Positions 9,776 through 18,503 of a stretch of DNA of 64,000 nucleotides are shown here, in pieces (the stretch's first letter is position 1; every line of letters begins with the position of its first letter). Source of the DNA: WTFY01 sp965214675 (GTDB lineage Bacteria; Pseudomonadota; Gammaproteobacteria; UBA4575). Under the pieces are notes generated by a model. The model was given only the letters and a program-made list of their open reading frames with translations, was not told the DNA's origin and searched no databases. The position numbers and the translations under genes were made by a program. Where the stretch lies: the NCBI GenBank assembly GCA_965214675.1, contig OZ243969.1:1798001-1862000 (forward strand), read 5' to 3'.

Positions 9776-10366
9776 GTGAACAACTTCAACCTACAAATAC
9801 TGCGCACGGATGTGTCGGGCATGCCCATGGAATGGGTAAATTATCAGGATGCTGTGCGCCTGTACCACATTGAGCAGGTAGCCTATACATGTGGTGAACG
9901 ACTGTATGTAGTTCGTGGTGGGGTCAATGCACGTAGTGGTCTTCGCAGTCAAATCGAGGTTCATTCGATTATTGCCACACAAGGCAGCAACCGTTCAGTA
10001 CATGACAGCTATATTCCTCCACTGAACAACCGCGCACTGTTCAAGCGTGATGCCAACATGTGCCTGTATTGCGGACAACGATTCAATCGGCGCGACTTGT
10101 CGCGGGATCATGTGCGGCCTCTGAGTCGGGGCGGTTGTGATGACTGGAACAATGTCGTCACGGCTTGTAAACGCTGCAATAACCACAAGGCTGGACAAAC
10201 TCCTGAGCAGGCGAACATGCAGTTGCTGGCCATTCCTTTTACTCCTACTCATGCTGAATATATTTATTTGCAGGGACACCGTGTACTTGCCGATCAGATG
10301 AAATTCCTACTGGCGCATTTCCCGCGCACAAGCCCCCTGCACAAGCGTTTCAATAAGCTGGCATAA
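9776..10366 (+). CDS. HNH endonuclease family protein
   Basis: This 196-residue protein has a C-terminal HNH nuclease domain. A zinc pair CLYC (Cys96, Cys99), the catalytic DH at 111-112, the asparagines of DDWNNVV, and a second zinc pair CKRC (Cys131, Cys134) followed by NNH are all visible. Proteins with this layout (N-terminal DVSGMPMEWV stretch, then HNH) are widespread in proteobacteria as stand-alone chromosomal genes. Their target is not established. The start is a GTG at 9776; an upstream GTG is closed off by a stop codon. The gene stands alone upstream of hemH. Confidence 0.85.
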   Translation: MNNFNLQILRTDVSGMPMEWVNYQDAVRLYHIEQVAYTCGERLYVVRGGVNARSGLRSQIEVHSIIATQGSNRSVHDSYIPPLNNRALFKRDANMCLYCGQRFNRRDLSRDHVRPLSRGGCDDWNNVVTACKRCNNHKAGQTPEQANMQLLAIPFTPTHAEYIYLQGHRVLADQMKFLLAHFPRTSPLHKRFNKLA

Positions 10367-10479
10367 TTGACAGAATCCTGTAAAGAACAGAAGGCTGTGC
10401 TGGTCCTGCGTTAAGCTTCGTGTTCTTTCTCACCGTATGGCAGGGATACTCCGCAGATAAGGTTGTACAGTTCACAACG

Positions 10480-11583
10480 ATGTTGAAATACAAAGGCCAA
10501 AAGGATTATGTGCACGGAGACGATACCTGCCTTGGCGTAATGATTGTAAATCTGGGAACACCCGATGCGCCGACAATCCGAGCAATTCGAAAATTTCTTG
10601 CAGAGTTTTTGTGGGATCCAAGGGTTGTCGAATTGCCAAGGGCCTTGTGGTGGTTGATCTTGCATTTGGCGGTACTGCAGTTGCGGCCTCGCAAAAAAGT
10701 CGAGTCTTATGCCAAAATCTGGACCGAAGAAGGTTCGCCGCTTCTGGTAATTGGCAAAAAACAGGAATCCGCATTACAGGCCGCCTTGGAAGGGACTTGT
10801 GTGGGCAGGGTAAGGGTTGTTCTCGCGATGCGATATGGGGAGCCCTCGATAACATCTGCATTGCGGGTTCTGCAGGAAAACAATGCACGTCGAATCCTGG
10901 TGCTTCCCATGTACCCGCAGTATTCTGCCAGTACGACAGCTTCTACATTTGATGGGTTGGCAAAGGAACTGGAAGGATTAAGATGGATTCCGGAAATACG
11001 CATGGTCAACTGTTATGGCGCAGAACCTGAGTACATTGATGCCTGTGCTGATCGCATTCGTTCGTATTGGGAGCATCATCCGCGCAGCCAGAAGCTGTTG
11101 TTTTCTTTTCACGGACTGCCGAAGCGGAGCCTTGTGCAGGGGGACCCATATCACTGTGAATGTCAGCAAACCGCACGGTTGATCGCAGAACAACTTGATT
11201 TAAAACCCGAAGAATGGGTACTTACCTTCCAATCACGATTCGGTATGGCCGAATGGCTGCAACCCTATACTGATAAAACCCTTAAAACGCTACCTTCTAA
11301 AGGAATCGAGTCAGTCGATGTGTTTTGCCCGGGATTTTCAGCGGACTGTATCGAGACCCTCGAAGAAATCGATATTCAGAATCATGAGATATTTTTGCAA
11401 AGTGGAGGAAAGTCATTCAATTACATCCCAGCCCTGAATGACACACCTGCTCACATCCAGGCCCTTACACAGATTATCTCCAGGCATATACAGGGATGGC
11501 CGGAATGTACACGGAGCCCTAGAACCCCCGAAGAGCGGGAAACCATTCGGCAACGTGCACAGCAGTTAGGCGCTAAACACTAG
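10480..11583 (+). CDS. hemH: Ferrochelatase
   Basis: Ferrochelatase inserts Fe2+ into protoporphyrin IX to make protohaem at the inner membrane. The sequence has LGVMIVNLGTPDAPT at the N-terminus, AEFLWDPRVVELPRALWWLIL, TEEGSPL, the catalytic-histidine region SFHGLPKRSL near residue 211, and FCPGFSADCIETLEEI with the conserved glutamate near residue 285. I prefer the ATG at 10480 (367 residues); the frame is open back to a GTG at 10420, but those residues are not family-like. Its presence fits the large number of haem proteins in this window. It is convergent with the fructosamine kinase gene. Confidence 0.95.
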   Translation: MLKYKGQKDYVHGDDTCLGVMIVNLGTPDAPTIRAIRKFLAEFLWDPRVVELPRALWWLILHLAVLQLRPRKKVESYAKIWTEEGSPLLVIGKKQESALQAALEGTCVGRVRVVLAMRYGEPSITSALRVLQENNARRILVLPMYPQYSASTTASTFDGLAKELEGLRWIPEIRMVNCYGAEPEYIDACADRIRSYWEHHPRSQKLLFSFHGLPKRSLVQGDPYHCECQQTARLIAEQLDLKPEEWVLTFQSRFGMAEWLQPYTDKTLKTLPSKGIESVDVFCPGFSADCIETLEEIDIQNHEIFLQSGGKSFNYIPALNDTPAHIQALTQIISRHIQGWPECTRSPRTPEERETIRQRAQQLGAKH

Positions 11584-11603
11584 AGATATGCGCTGATAGA
11601 TCA

Positions 11604-12485
11604 TCACTTGAGTTCACTGAGCACTTGCCGGCAAATGTTCTCAGCCTGCCGGGCATAATTGCCTCCAAACAAATTAAAGTGGTTCAGGACGTGATAAAGA
11701 TTGTAGAAATCCTTGCGCACCTGGTAGCCGTTGTCCAGCGGATAGGACTCTGCATAGGCACTATAAAATTCCCGGCTGAACCCTCCGAATAGCTCGGTCA
11801 TGGCGAGATCGGTTTCCCGGTCTCCGTAGTAGCATGCCGGATCAAATACTACTGGGCGTGCATTCTTATCAAAGCTGAAATTTCCTGACCAGAGATCACC
11901 ATGCAGCAAGCTGGGTCTGGGCAAGTGGCTTTCAAACAGCCTATCCATATCTCCTAAAAGACAATCACCTTGTTCAAGTAATTCGCGGGGTGCACAGTTG
12001 TGTTTTGCCAGGTTCAGTTGATAGGCAAGGCGTCCATGGCGCCAGAATGAAACCCAGTCGGTGTTCTTCGTGTTTGGCTGTGGGGTTGTACCGATCCAGT
12101 TATCCTCAAACCAGCCATAGTAGCTTTCTGTATGCTGATGCAGCTGGGCGAGCAACCTGCCCAATGTTTCATCTGACCCAGCAGGTTGGAGTTCCAGAAA
12201 TTCAAGCAGCAGATAACAGTACGTGCCGGTTTGTCCATGGGCAACGGGTAATGGGACACGCAAGGTTCTTGTCTCAGCCAGCGCCCTCAGGTTCTGCGCT
12301 TCACCTTGCAGCATGGCGTGCATGCCCGGATGATGGACTTTCAGAAAATAGGTCTTTGTTTTGCACTCAACCTTGAAGGTCTCGCAAATGTCACCGCCAG
12401 CAACCGAAGTGATACTTTCGATGTGCAGGGGTTCTGCAAGCTTGTGGTTCAGTTGATCTTCTAGTACCTGGACATTGATGCGCAT
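11604..12485 (-). CDS. Fructosamine kinase family protein
   Basis: This 293-residue protein belongs to the fructosamine/ribulosamine-3-kinase family, which phosphorylates ketoamines on glycated proteins so that they fall off. The kinase catalytic motif HGDLWSGNF and the metal-binding FDPACYYGDRE followed by DLAM are clear. The N-terminal half carries the nucleotide-binding lobe (FLKVHHPG). The stop is 20 bp from the hemH stop on the opposite strand. The exonuclease gene ends 12 bp before its start in the same direction, so the two may be one transcript. Confidence 0.9.
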   Translation of the reverse strand: MRINVQVLEDQLNHKLAEPLHIESITSVAGGDICETFKVECKTKTYFLKVHHPGMHAMLQGEAQNLRALAETRTLRVPLPVAHGQTGTYCYLLLEFLELQPAGSDETLGRLLAQLHQHTESYYGWFEDNWIGTTPQPNTKNTDWVSFWRHGRLAYQLNLAKHNCAPRELLEQGDCLLGDMDRLFESHLPRPSLLHGDLWSGNFSFDKNARPVVFDPACYYGDRETDLAMTELFGGFSREFYSAYAESYPLDNGYQVRKDFYNLYHVLNHFNLFGGNYARQAENICRQVLSELK

Positions 12486-12497
12486 GGCCGTATCGTT

Positions 12498-13388
12498 TCA
12501 GGCTTCAAGTACACTTAACCAGCGCTCCCGTCGATATTTGCTGAACCCGAATTTATCGAACAACTTGTCGAGAGCCGGGAAATCGGGAGGGGTTCGTTCC
12601 AGGCTGATATCTTCAGAAAAATCGATATCACAATATATGGTCGTCAACTTTTTGTATAAAAGAAGTTGTTCCTGATGACGCTCAATCAATCCCTGGATAC
12701 GCTTGGCGCCACGGATGTTCATTGAGCTGATTTTTGCGCAGTTGCTGAGGAGTTCTTCGAGGCTGGAAAACTGATTCAACAGCTTTGCTGCCGTGGCCAT
12801 ACCAATGCCAGGGGCGCCTTCAATGTTGTCCGTCTTATCCCCTGCGATAGCAAGCTGATCTGCGATTTGGCTGGGATAGACGCCGAACTGTTTTTTGATT
12901 TGGGGGATAGAGTTGCGCAGGCCCTTGGCAAAATTCCACAGAATATCGTTTTCAAAAATAAGCTGTGCCAAGTCCTTGTCCGAGGTCAAGATGGTAATCG
13001 GGTGTCCGCGCTCACGCATTCGCCGGGCCAGTGTGCCTATGATGTCGTCCGCTTCATATTGAGGTTGTGCAGTTTCAAACAGGCCCGATGCCTGTAATAA
13101 TTCACGACAGTAGGCAAACTGCCGCTTGAGTTCTTTGGGTGCAGGTTCGCGGTTCGCCTTGTATTCAGGATACAGCCGATTGCGAAAGGAGGTGCTGAGA
13201 CTCTCATCAAAAGCGAAGGCAACATGTCTGGCTTGTGTTTGTCTTAGAAACTGGTAAACGAAGTCGGCGAAGCCATATACGGCGTTGACCGGTTCATTAT
13301 CCGGATTCACGACATGGTCTGGTACGGTAAACCAGGCGCGAAACACGTAGATACTCGAGTCAATCAAGTAGACCTTGTCATGTGTCAT
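12498..13388 (-). CDS. 5'-3' exonuclease (flap nuclease, Xni/Pol I N-domain type)
   Basis: This 296-residue protein matches the 5'-3' exonuclease domain found at the N-terminus of DNA polymerase I and in the stand-alone ExoIX/Xni proteins. The metal-binding carboxylates occur in LIDSS near the start, in FDES, in YEADDIIGTLA and in LTSDKDLAQL. The helix-hairpin-helix stretch is GDKTDNIEGAPGIGMATAAKLL. No polymerase domain follows. It likely trims flaps or RNA primers. I chose the ATG at 13388; an upstream TTG at 13400 is also in frame. Confidence 0.88.
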   Translation of the reverse strand: MTHDKVYLIDSSIYVFRAWFTVPDHVVNPDNEPVNAVYGFADFVYQFLRQTQARHVAFAFDESLSTSFRNRLYPEYKANREPAPKELKRQFAYCRELLQASGLFETAQPQYEADDIIGTLARRMRERGHPITILTSDKDLAQLIFENDILWNFAKGLRNSIPQIKKQFGVYPSQIADQLAIAGDKTDNIEGAPGIGMATAAKLLNQFSSLEELLSNCAKISSMNIRGAKRIQGLIERHQEQLLLYKKLTTIYCDIDFSEDISLERTPPDFPALDKLFDKFGFSKYRRERWLSVLEA

Positions 13389-13438
13389 TTGAGGTGCCAA
13401 AAAAATTCAGCCGGTGTGGACCAGTATATACAACGTAT

Positions 13439-14890
13439 TCAGCGGACTAATTTGATCCATTGGCTAGGTTCGGGTTCACCCTCTGGAAACATGCCATTCA
13501 GCAAACGCAATTGTTCCACGGGGTGATTCGTAAGGGTTGATTGATCTGCCAGGGACGCAAATGTATCTCCTGGCTTTGCGCGAACAAGCCGGATTCGCTG
13601 AGGTTCGGCAAGCTTTCTTTCTGAACCTTTGAGGTTTCGCATGCTGTTGACAGTACGTAACACTGCACTATCGTGGCGGTCCAGGGCACTTTGGTTTTTG
13701 CCTATGGCTGCAATTGTGTAGATGCGTGTATCCTGAAAAAGAACTGCAACACGTCCTGGTCGGGCGGTGCCTTTCACGTTTAAAGAAGTACGTCCGGTAT
13801 AGCCTGTAAAGTCCGCGGTCTGTATGTCTTTACCTTGCCTGAGCCGCCCCTGAGTTCGCTGCACCAGATATTCCCTTGGCGTCAGGTATCTGTTCAGGTC
13901 CTCAACTGTGATTTGCAACTGCAGTTCCCGGTTTGCCGGTCCTGCCGCCAGGCGGTCTGGCCGGTTGTCTACTTTCCAGCCTTCGGGAAACACGATTACG
14001 AGGTCCAGGTCGCCATGATAGAACTTGTGACCACGCAACACACCATCGCTGGCTGAGGGACCTACTGGGAGCCCATCGATGAAGCCTAAGAATTCATCAC
14101 GATTGACCTTGCGAGCGACCGGTGACTTGAATTTGTTTGCAGCCTGTACCACTTCCTTGAAACGCGTGTCGTTATCAGGATGTGTTGAAAATACACCATG
14201 ATAGATGTTGGGCTCACGCCCCTCCTGTTTTGCCAGCTTCCTTTCAAACTCTTCTTGAGATTTCAGGATACCGACAACACTGAGCATCTCTTTGGGATCA
14301 TAGCCAACTCGGGCAAGATACTCAGCGCCAAGCCGATCGGCTTCCAACTCGTGCTTGCGTCCATAGCCACGGATCAATGCCATGCTACCGATGCCTGCAG
14401 CCTGTGAGGCCACCTGACTTCCTGTCAAGACTTCAATACCTTTGCCCAGCAAATCAGCCACAGCCCCCGTACTTTGTTGCTGAACACCATGGCGTGCCGT
14501 GACATGTCCTATCTCATGACCGAGAACGCCTGCCAATTCAGCCTCGGTATTCATGTACGCCATGATTCCACGCGTAATGTAGATATAGCCTCCGGGCAGA
14601 GCGAATGCATTAATCTCGGGGCTGTCTAGAACGGTCACATGGAAAACCAGGTCCTTGCGGTGGCTCTGTTGCGATAAATCCCTAACGATCCCTGCGACAT
14701 AGTTCTGCAATTCAGGATCGTTGTAAGGGCGATACTGGCGCATGAGATCCTGATGCGCCCGCTTGCCCAGGCTGATCTCTTGGTCTTCCGTCATCAGGAC
14801 CAAGTCCTGCTTGCCTGTAACGGGGTTGGTAGCGCACCCTGAAAGGAGTAGTCCTCCAGCAAGGATCAGGTACGTTATAAAAGCTTTCAT
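13439..14890 (-). CDS. M48 family metalloprotease, lipoprotein (BepA-like)
   Basis: This 483-residue protein starts with a lipoprotein signal peptide whose lipobox LLSGC gives lipidated Cys19. The zinc site HEIGH (His125, Glu126, His129) and the third ligand in HELEADRLGAEY are typical of M48 peptidases such as BepA/LoiP, which act in outer-membrane protein quality control. The C-terminal region differs from BepA: it has no clear TPR array and ends with a LysM-like segment (residues about 430-483, KPGDTFASLADQ...). A longer frame begins at 14956, but the ATG at 14890 leads directly into the signal peptide. It is a single gene. Confidence 0.88.
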   Translation of the reverse strand: MKAFITYLILAGGLLLSGCATNPVTGKQDLVLMTEDQEISLGKRAHQDLMRQYRPYNDPELQNYVAGIVRDLSQQSHRKDLVFHVTVLDSPEINAFALPGGYIYITRGIMAYMNTEAELAGVLGHEIGHVTARHGVQQQSTGAVADLLGKGIEVLTGSQVASQAAGIGSMALIRGYGRKHELEADRLGAEYLARVGYDPKEMLSVVGILKSQEEFERKLAKQEGREPNIYHGVFSTHPDNDTRFKEVVQAANKFKSPVARKVNRDEFLGFIDGLPVGPSASDGVLRGHKFYHGDLDLVIVFPEGWKVDNRPDRLAAGPANRELQLQITVEDLNRYLTPREYLVQRTQGRLRQGKDIQTADFTGYTGRTSLNVKGTARPGRVAVLFQDTRIYTIAAIGKNQSALDRHDSAVLRTVNSMRNLKGSERKLAEPQRIRLVRAKPGDTFASLADQSTLTNHPVEQLRLLNGMFPEGEPEPSQWIKLVR

Positions 14891-15112
14891 GCACCGAATC
14901 ACGGGCTCTTTGGGATGACGGTCGACCCGGAGAAGGGTTTCGCAAATTTCAGGCATCGATGTTACTTACCTGGTCCTGGGCAGGTGAGAGGAGAAGGAAG
15001 ACTGTGCGCACTCTGACGGATTTGAAGAGCAGAGGGTTGTGTGCGCTCGAATTAATTGCGAAAAATCCTTGAGATTTTCAAAAGTTGCATCGTACTGATA
15101 CTTTGGGGAGCT

Positions 15113-15322
15113 TCAGCTTTTTTGACCATAACGCTTTCTGAACTTATCCACCTGGCCAGCCGTGTCAACAATTTTCTGCTTGCCTGTGAAAAAGGGATGG
15201 CATACCGAGCATACGTCAATATGGAGGGACTCGGCACCATAGGTTGAGCGCGTAGTAAAGCGGTTTCCACAACTGCAAATTACCTCGACTTCTTGATAAT
15301 CAGGATGGATATTGGCTTTCAT
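15113..15322 (-). CDS. rpmE: 50S ribosomal protein L31 (zinc-ligand type)
   Basis: This 69-residue protein begins MKANIHPDY and contains Cys16, Cys18, Cys38 and Cys41, the zinc ligands of the C+ type of L31. The HPFFTGKQK stretch and the end FRKRYG are characteristic. The frame is open upstream to 15436, but the ATG at 15322 fits the family start. In E. coli rpmE is divergent from priA. Here they are about 6 kb apart, yet each has a DnaA-box cluster upstream. Confidence 0.95.
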   Translation of the reverse strand: MKANIHPDYQEVEVICSCGNRFTTRSTYGAESLHIDVCSVCHPFFTGKQKIVDTAGQVDKFRKRYGQKS

Positions 15323-15887
15323 GATCTTGACGTCTCCTGCAAAGTGGCATGGAGCATACTGAACCCCAACCTGCAACTCAAGTGCTGTATCCGGGGAATT
15401 CAAGTTAGCTGATTCCCTTAAAGTACTTTTAACCATTTTTACTTAACTGATTGTCCATATGAGGGTTTACCGCGTAATCCACAAATTTTGTGGATAAGAC
15501 TGTGGACAATTCTCAAACATGGCCACAAATCCCGAGGAATATGACAATTTTGTTAGACTGACTAAATAACGTACTATATTTTAACTGAATGATTTTATTG
15601 AATAATTTATGAACTGGCTGATGAATGAAAGAAACTTTAACGTGAAAGTCGACAGAATTCAGCATTAAATTACAGTTGTGTATAACTTTGTGCCTGAAGC
15701 CGCACAAATACAGTAATTTACGACCCGCCTGCACTGCCTGGAGGATTGGCAGGTCTGATCCTGTATCTACCGATTTCAGAGGATTTTCCAAGAAAGAACC
15801 CCCAGGAACGAAATCCTTGTCCAGGGATGCCGTACCGAGTGAACCCGTCACGTTTGGGCGCAAAATTAGGCAAATTCATCGCAGGAG
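15323..15887. other. Intergenic region between rpmE and hemW
   Basis: About 565 bp. Apart from the DnaA-box cluster and palindrome at 15475-15509, I see nothing I can name. Open frames on both strands across 15513-15985 do not resemble known proteins. Confidence 0.5.
15475..15509. promoter_or_regulatory. DnaA-box cluster with perfect palindrome upstream of rpmE
   Basis: TAATCCACA (15475-15483, one mismatch), TGTGGATAA (15489-15497, exact) and TGTGGACAA (15501-15509, one mismatch) lie within 35 bp. The first two form a perfect 19-bp palindrome, 15477-15495. The last two have the same 12-bp start-to-start spacing as the priA pair. The cluster is about 155 bp upstream of the rpmE start. Confidence 0.5.
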
Positions 15888-17069
15888 TCAGTGTCTTGCC
15901 GATGCCTCAGGAAGCAGACGTACCAGAATATTGTCCAGATACCGGTACCCCGTACTGCTGCAGTGCAGGCCATGGTCCAGCCTGACCAGCAGGCCCTCTT
16001 CGATCAGGCCCTGCAGTTTCGGCATCAGCATGGTGTAGGTGAGGCCTGTAGTATGTTCAAACTGTTGCCAAGTGAAACCGGCCTTCAGGCGCAGGGCATT
16101 CAACAAAAACTCGAAAACCAACTCATCGTGACTCAGATGATTGCTGATGGGTCTGGCTGAGGGGCTATTGAGCATCTGTTCCATGTACTGTATCGGGTTT
16201 TTTGGTTTCTCACTGCGGAAAATGCCGGTTTTTTCAAAACTGATTTTTTGATGTGCACCGGCACCGATGCCGAGATAGTCACCAAATTCCCAGTAATTCA
16301 TGTTGTGTATGCACCTGAACCGATCTTTCGCATACGCGGAGACCTCGTATTGTTGCCAGCCATGCCGGTCAAGCAAGTCCATCCCCTGTTGCTGGATGGC
16401 CCATCCAAGTTCGCTGTCCGGTAACTCTGGAGGGTGGCGGTAAAAGCGGGTGTTCGGTTCCAGGGTAAGTTGATAATAGGAAATATGGGAAGGTTCCAGG
16501 TCAATCGCCTGCTCAACATCCGCACAGGCCTGTGTCTGGGTTTGGCCAGGCAAGGCATACATCAAGTCAATATTGATATTTTCGAAGTCTGCCAGTTTTG
16601 CAGCTAGCACTGCCTGTTTCGCTGCGCTTGCATCGTGAATACGCCCGAGTGCATGAAGCAGGGCGTCATCAAAGCTTTGAACACCAATCGAGATACGGTT
16701 GACTCCAGCGCTTCGGAAACCGGCGAAATTTTGCTGATCTAAGGTGCCCGGGTTTGCTTCAATAGTAATTTCTGCATCATTTTCGAGGATTGTTTCACGC
16801 GCAACGCACTCGAGTAATCGTCCAATGCTGCTGGCCGAGAACAGACTCGGTGTGCCTCCGCCTATATACACACTGCTAATTTTCCGCCCGCTAACGGCAT
16901 CTGCATGTTGTTTTAAGTCGGCGATCAGTGCATCGACATAGCGGATTTCAGGCAGGGAGGAACGTGTTTCATGCGAATTGAAATCACAGTATGGACACTT
17001 CCTTGTACACCAGGGGATATGGATGTAGAGGGACAGCGGTATTTCAATTGCGGGCATGTTGATGGGCAT
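15888..17069 (-). CDS. hemW: Radical SAM haem chaperone HemW (formerly coproporphyrinogen III oxidase-like)
   Basis: This 393-residue protein has the HemW/YggW form of the radical SAM cluster motif, CTRKCPYCDF (CxxxCxYC), close to the N-terminus after SLYIHIPW. GGGTPSL follows, then EANPGTLD, RISIGVQSFDD and DLMYALPGQT, and a C-terminal HemN-like domain (GIGAGAHQ). HemW binds and delivers haem; it lacks the oxidase activity of HemN. Of several possible starts I chose the ATG at 17069. It is the last gene of a leftward rph-rdgB-hemW run with a 16-bp gap after rdgB, an arrangement common in gammaproteobacteria. Confidence 0.93.
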   Translation of the reverse strand: MPINMPAIEIPLSLYIHIPWCTRKCPYCDFNSHETRSSLPEIRYVDALIADLKQHADAVSGRKISSVYIGGGTPSLFSASSIGRLLECVARETILENDAEITIEANPGTLDQQNFAGFRSAGVNRISIGVQSFDDALLHALGRIHDASAAKQAVLAAKLADFENINIDLMYALPGQTQTQACADVEQAIDLEPSHISYYQLTLEPNTRFYRHPPELPDSELGWAIQQQGMDLLDRHGWQQYEVSAYAKDRFRCIHNMNYWEFGDYLGIGAGAHQKISFEKTGIFRSEKPKNPIQYMEQMLNSPSARPISNHLSHDELVFEFLLNALRLKAGFTWQQFEHTTGLTYTMLMPKLQGLIEEGLLVRLDHGLHCSSTGYRYLDNILVRLLPEASARH

Positions 17070-17085
17070 GGATACCACAGCTAAT

Positions 17086-17676
17086 TCAGCTTAGCGCACG
17101 CATCAGTTTCTGCAGGGCCTGGGCGCGATGGCTGATACGATTTTTTTCGGCAGGATCCAGTTGTGCAGAAGAGCAACCGTGGGTCGGAATATAAAACAGG
17201 GGGTCATAACCAAACCCGTTATCTCCCGTGAGATCGTGCAAAATTCGACCTTCCCATGTGCCTTGGCACAGGATGGGCATGGGGTCTTGTGCGTGACGCA
17301 TATATACAATGACACAATGAAAGCGGGCAGTACGCTTAGGTTCTGGTACTTCTTGAAGTGCGCTTAGCAGTTTCTCGTTGTTTGCTGCAGCGCAGGCCTG
17401 TTCGCCGGCATAACGCGCACTGTAGATACCTGGTGCACCTTGCAAAGCATCAACTTCAATGCCTGAATCATCTGCCAATGCGCTAAGCCCGCTGTGTAGC
17501 GCGGCATGGCGCGCCTTGATCAGCGCATTTTCCACAAAGGTCGTGCCGGTTTCGGCGACTTCCCCGATTTGCAGCTCAGACTGTGCGATGAGGTGGTATC
17601 GCTGCTTGTCCACAACGGCCTGAATTTCTCTCAGCTTGCCGGCATTGTTGCTGGCCAGTACAATTTTTTTAGCCAT
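17086..17676 (-). CDS. rdgB: Non-canonical purine NTP pyrophosphatase (dITP/XTP)
   Basis: RdgB hydrolyses dITP, XTP and related damaged nucleotides to monophosphates, keeping them out of DNA and RNA. The 196-residue product shows KIVLASNNAGKLREI at the N-terminus, FVENALIKARHAA, the ADDSGIEVDALQGAPGIYSARYAG signature and FGYDPLFYIP, ending in the SHRAQAL segment. These match the Ham1/RdgB family throughout. The start is immediately after the stop of rph, so the two are translationally coupled or nearly so. Confidence 0.96.
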   Translation of the reverse strand: MAKKIVLASNNAGKLREIQAVVDKQRYHLIAQSELQIGEVAETGTTFVENALIKARHAALHSGLSALADDSGIEVDALQGAPGIYSARYAGEQACAAANNEKLLSALQEVPEPKRTARFHCVIVYMRHAQDPMPILCQGTWEGRILHDLTGDNGFGYDPLFYIPTHGCSSAQLDPAEKNRISHRAQALQKLMRALS

Positions 17677-18405
17677 CTACATTCCCAGGCAGTTTTTTTG
17701 GTATTGAATGATTTCCTGGATGCCCTGGCCGGCAAGATCCAGTAGTGTTTCCAGTTCCTCCCGGGTAAAGGTATGTGCTTCAGCGGTACCCTGTATTTCT
17801 ATGAATGATTGTGCATCGGTCATCACAATGTTCATGTCGGAATGTGCAGCACTGTCTTCTGCATAATCGAGATCAAGTACAGGGACATGATTGGAAATAC
17901 CGACCGATACAGCGGCCACGAAATGGCGTACCGGAATTTCAGGAATCTTGCCTGCATCGGCCAGTTGCATGAGAGCCATGAACAAGGCAACAAATCCACC
18001 CGAGATCGAGGCAGTACGTGTGCCTCCATCAGCTTGAATGACGTCACAGTCGACGGTGATGGTGTAGCCATCCAATCCGTGCAGGTCAACACCTGCTCTC
18101 AAGGAGCGCCCAATCAGCCGCTGGATTTCCAGGGTGCGCCCGCCTTGCCTGCCACGCGCAGCTTCTCTAGGCATGCGACTGGTGGTGGAGCGCGGCAACA
18201 TGCCATATTCTGCTGTTATCCAGCCTTGGGCTTTGCCTTTTAGGAATTTTGGTACTTGGTCTGTAGTCGTTGCCGTGCAAATAACCCGGGTATCTCCAAA
18301 TTCTGCCAATACGGAACCTTCAGCATGTCGGGTATAGTTGCGTGTGAACCGAATTTCACGCAGTTGAGAGGGATTACGGCCGCTGGGTCTGTTTGCTGGA
18401 GTCAT
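17677..18405 (-). CDS. rph: Ribonuclease PH
   Basis: RNase PH trims tRNA 3' ends phosphorolytically. The 242-residue protein has NPSQLREIRFTRNYTRHAEGSVL at the start, the RSTTSRMPREAARGRQGGRTLEIQRLIGRSLRA phosphate/RNA-binding stretch (read in parts), DCDVIQADGGTRTASI and LDLDYAEDSAAHSDMN with the metal-binding acidic residues. Length equals the usual 238-240 residues. It is the first gene of the rph-rdgB-hemW run and is divergent from yicC with a 98-bp spacer that must hold both promoters. Confidence 0.96.
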   Translation of the reverse strand: MTPANRPSGRNPSQLREIRFTRNYTRHAEGSVLAEFGDTRVICTATTTDQVPKFLKGKAQGWITAEYGMLPRSTTSRMPREAARGRQGGRTLEIQRLIGRSLRAGVDLHGLDGYTITVDCDVIQADGGTRTASISGGFVALFMALMQLADAGKIPEIPVRHFVAAVSVGISNHVPVLDLDYAEDSAAHSDMNIVMTDAQSFIEIQGTAEAHTFTREELETLLDLAGQGIQEIIQYQKNCLGM

Positions 18406-18503
18406 AAGTCAACCTAGGAAGGGGAAAAAATGCGTATTATACGGGAAAAGTATGCCTGCTCAGGTGCAGGTACTGGCTGAACCAGGAGAAAAAGGATCCA
18501 CCC

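Noticed and set aside
15513..15863. 116-codon minus-strand frame upstream of rpmE
   Set aside because: No signal, domain or family resemblance; likely chance in a non-coding region.
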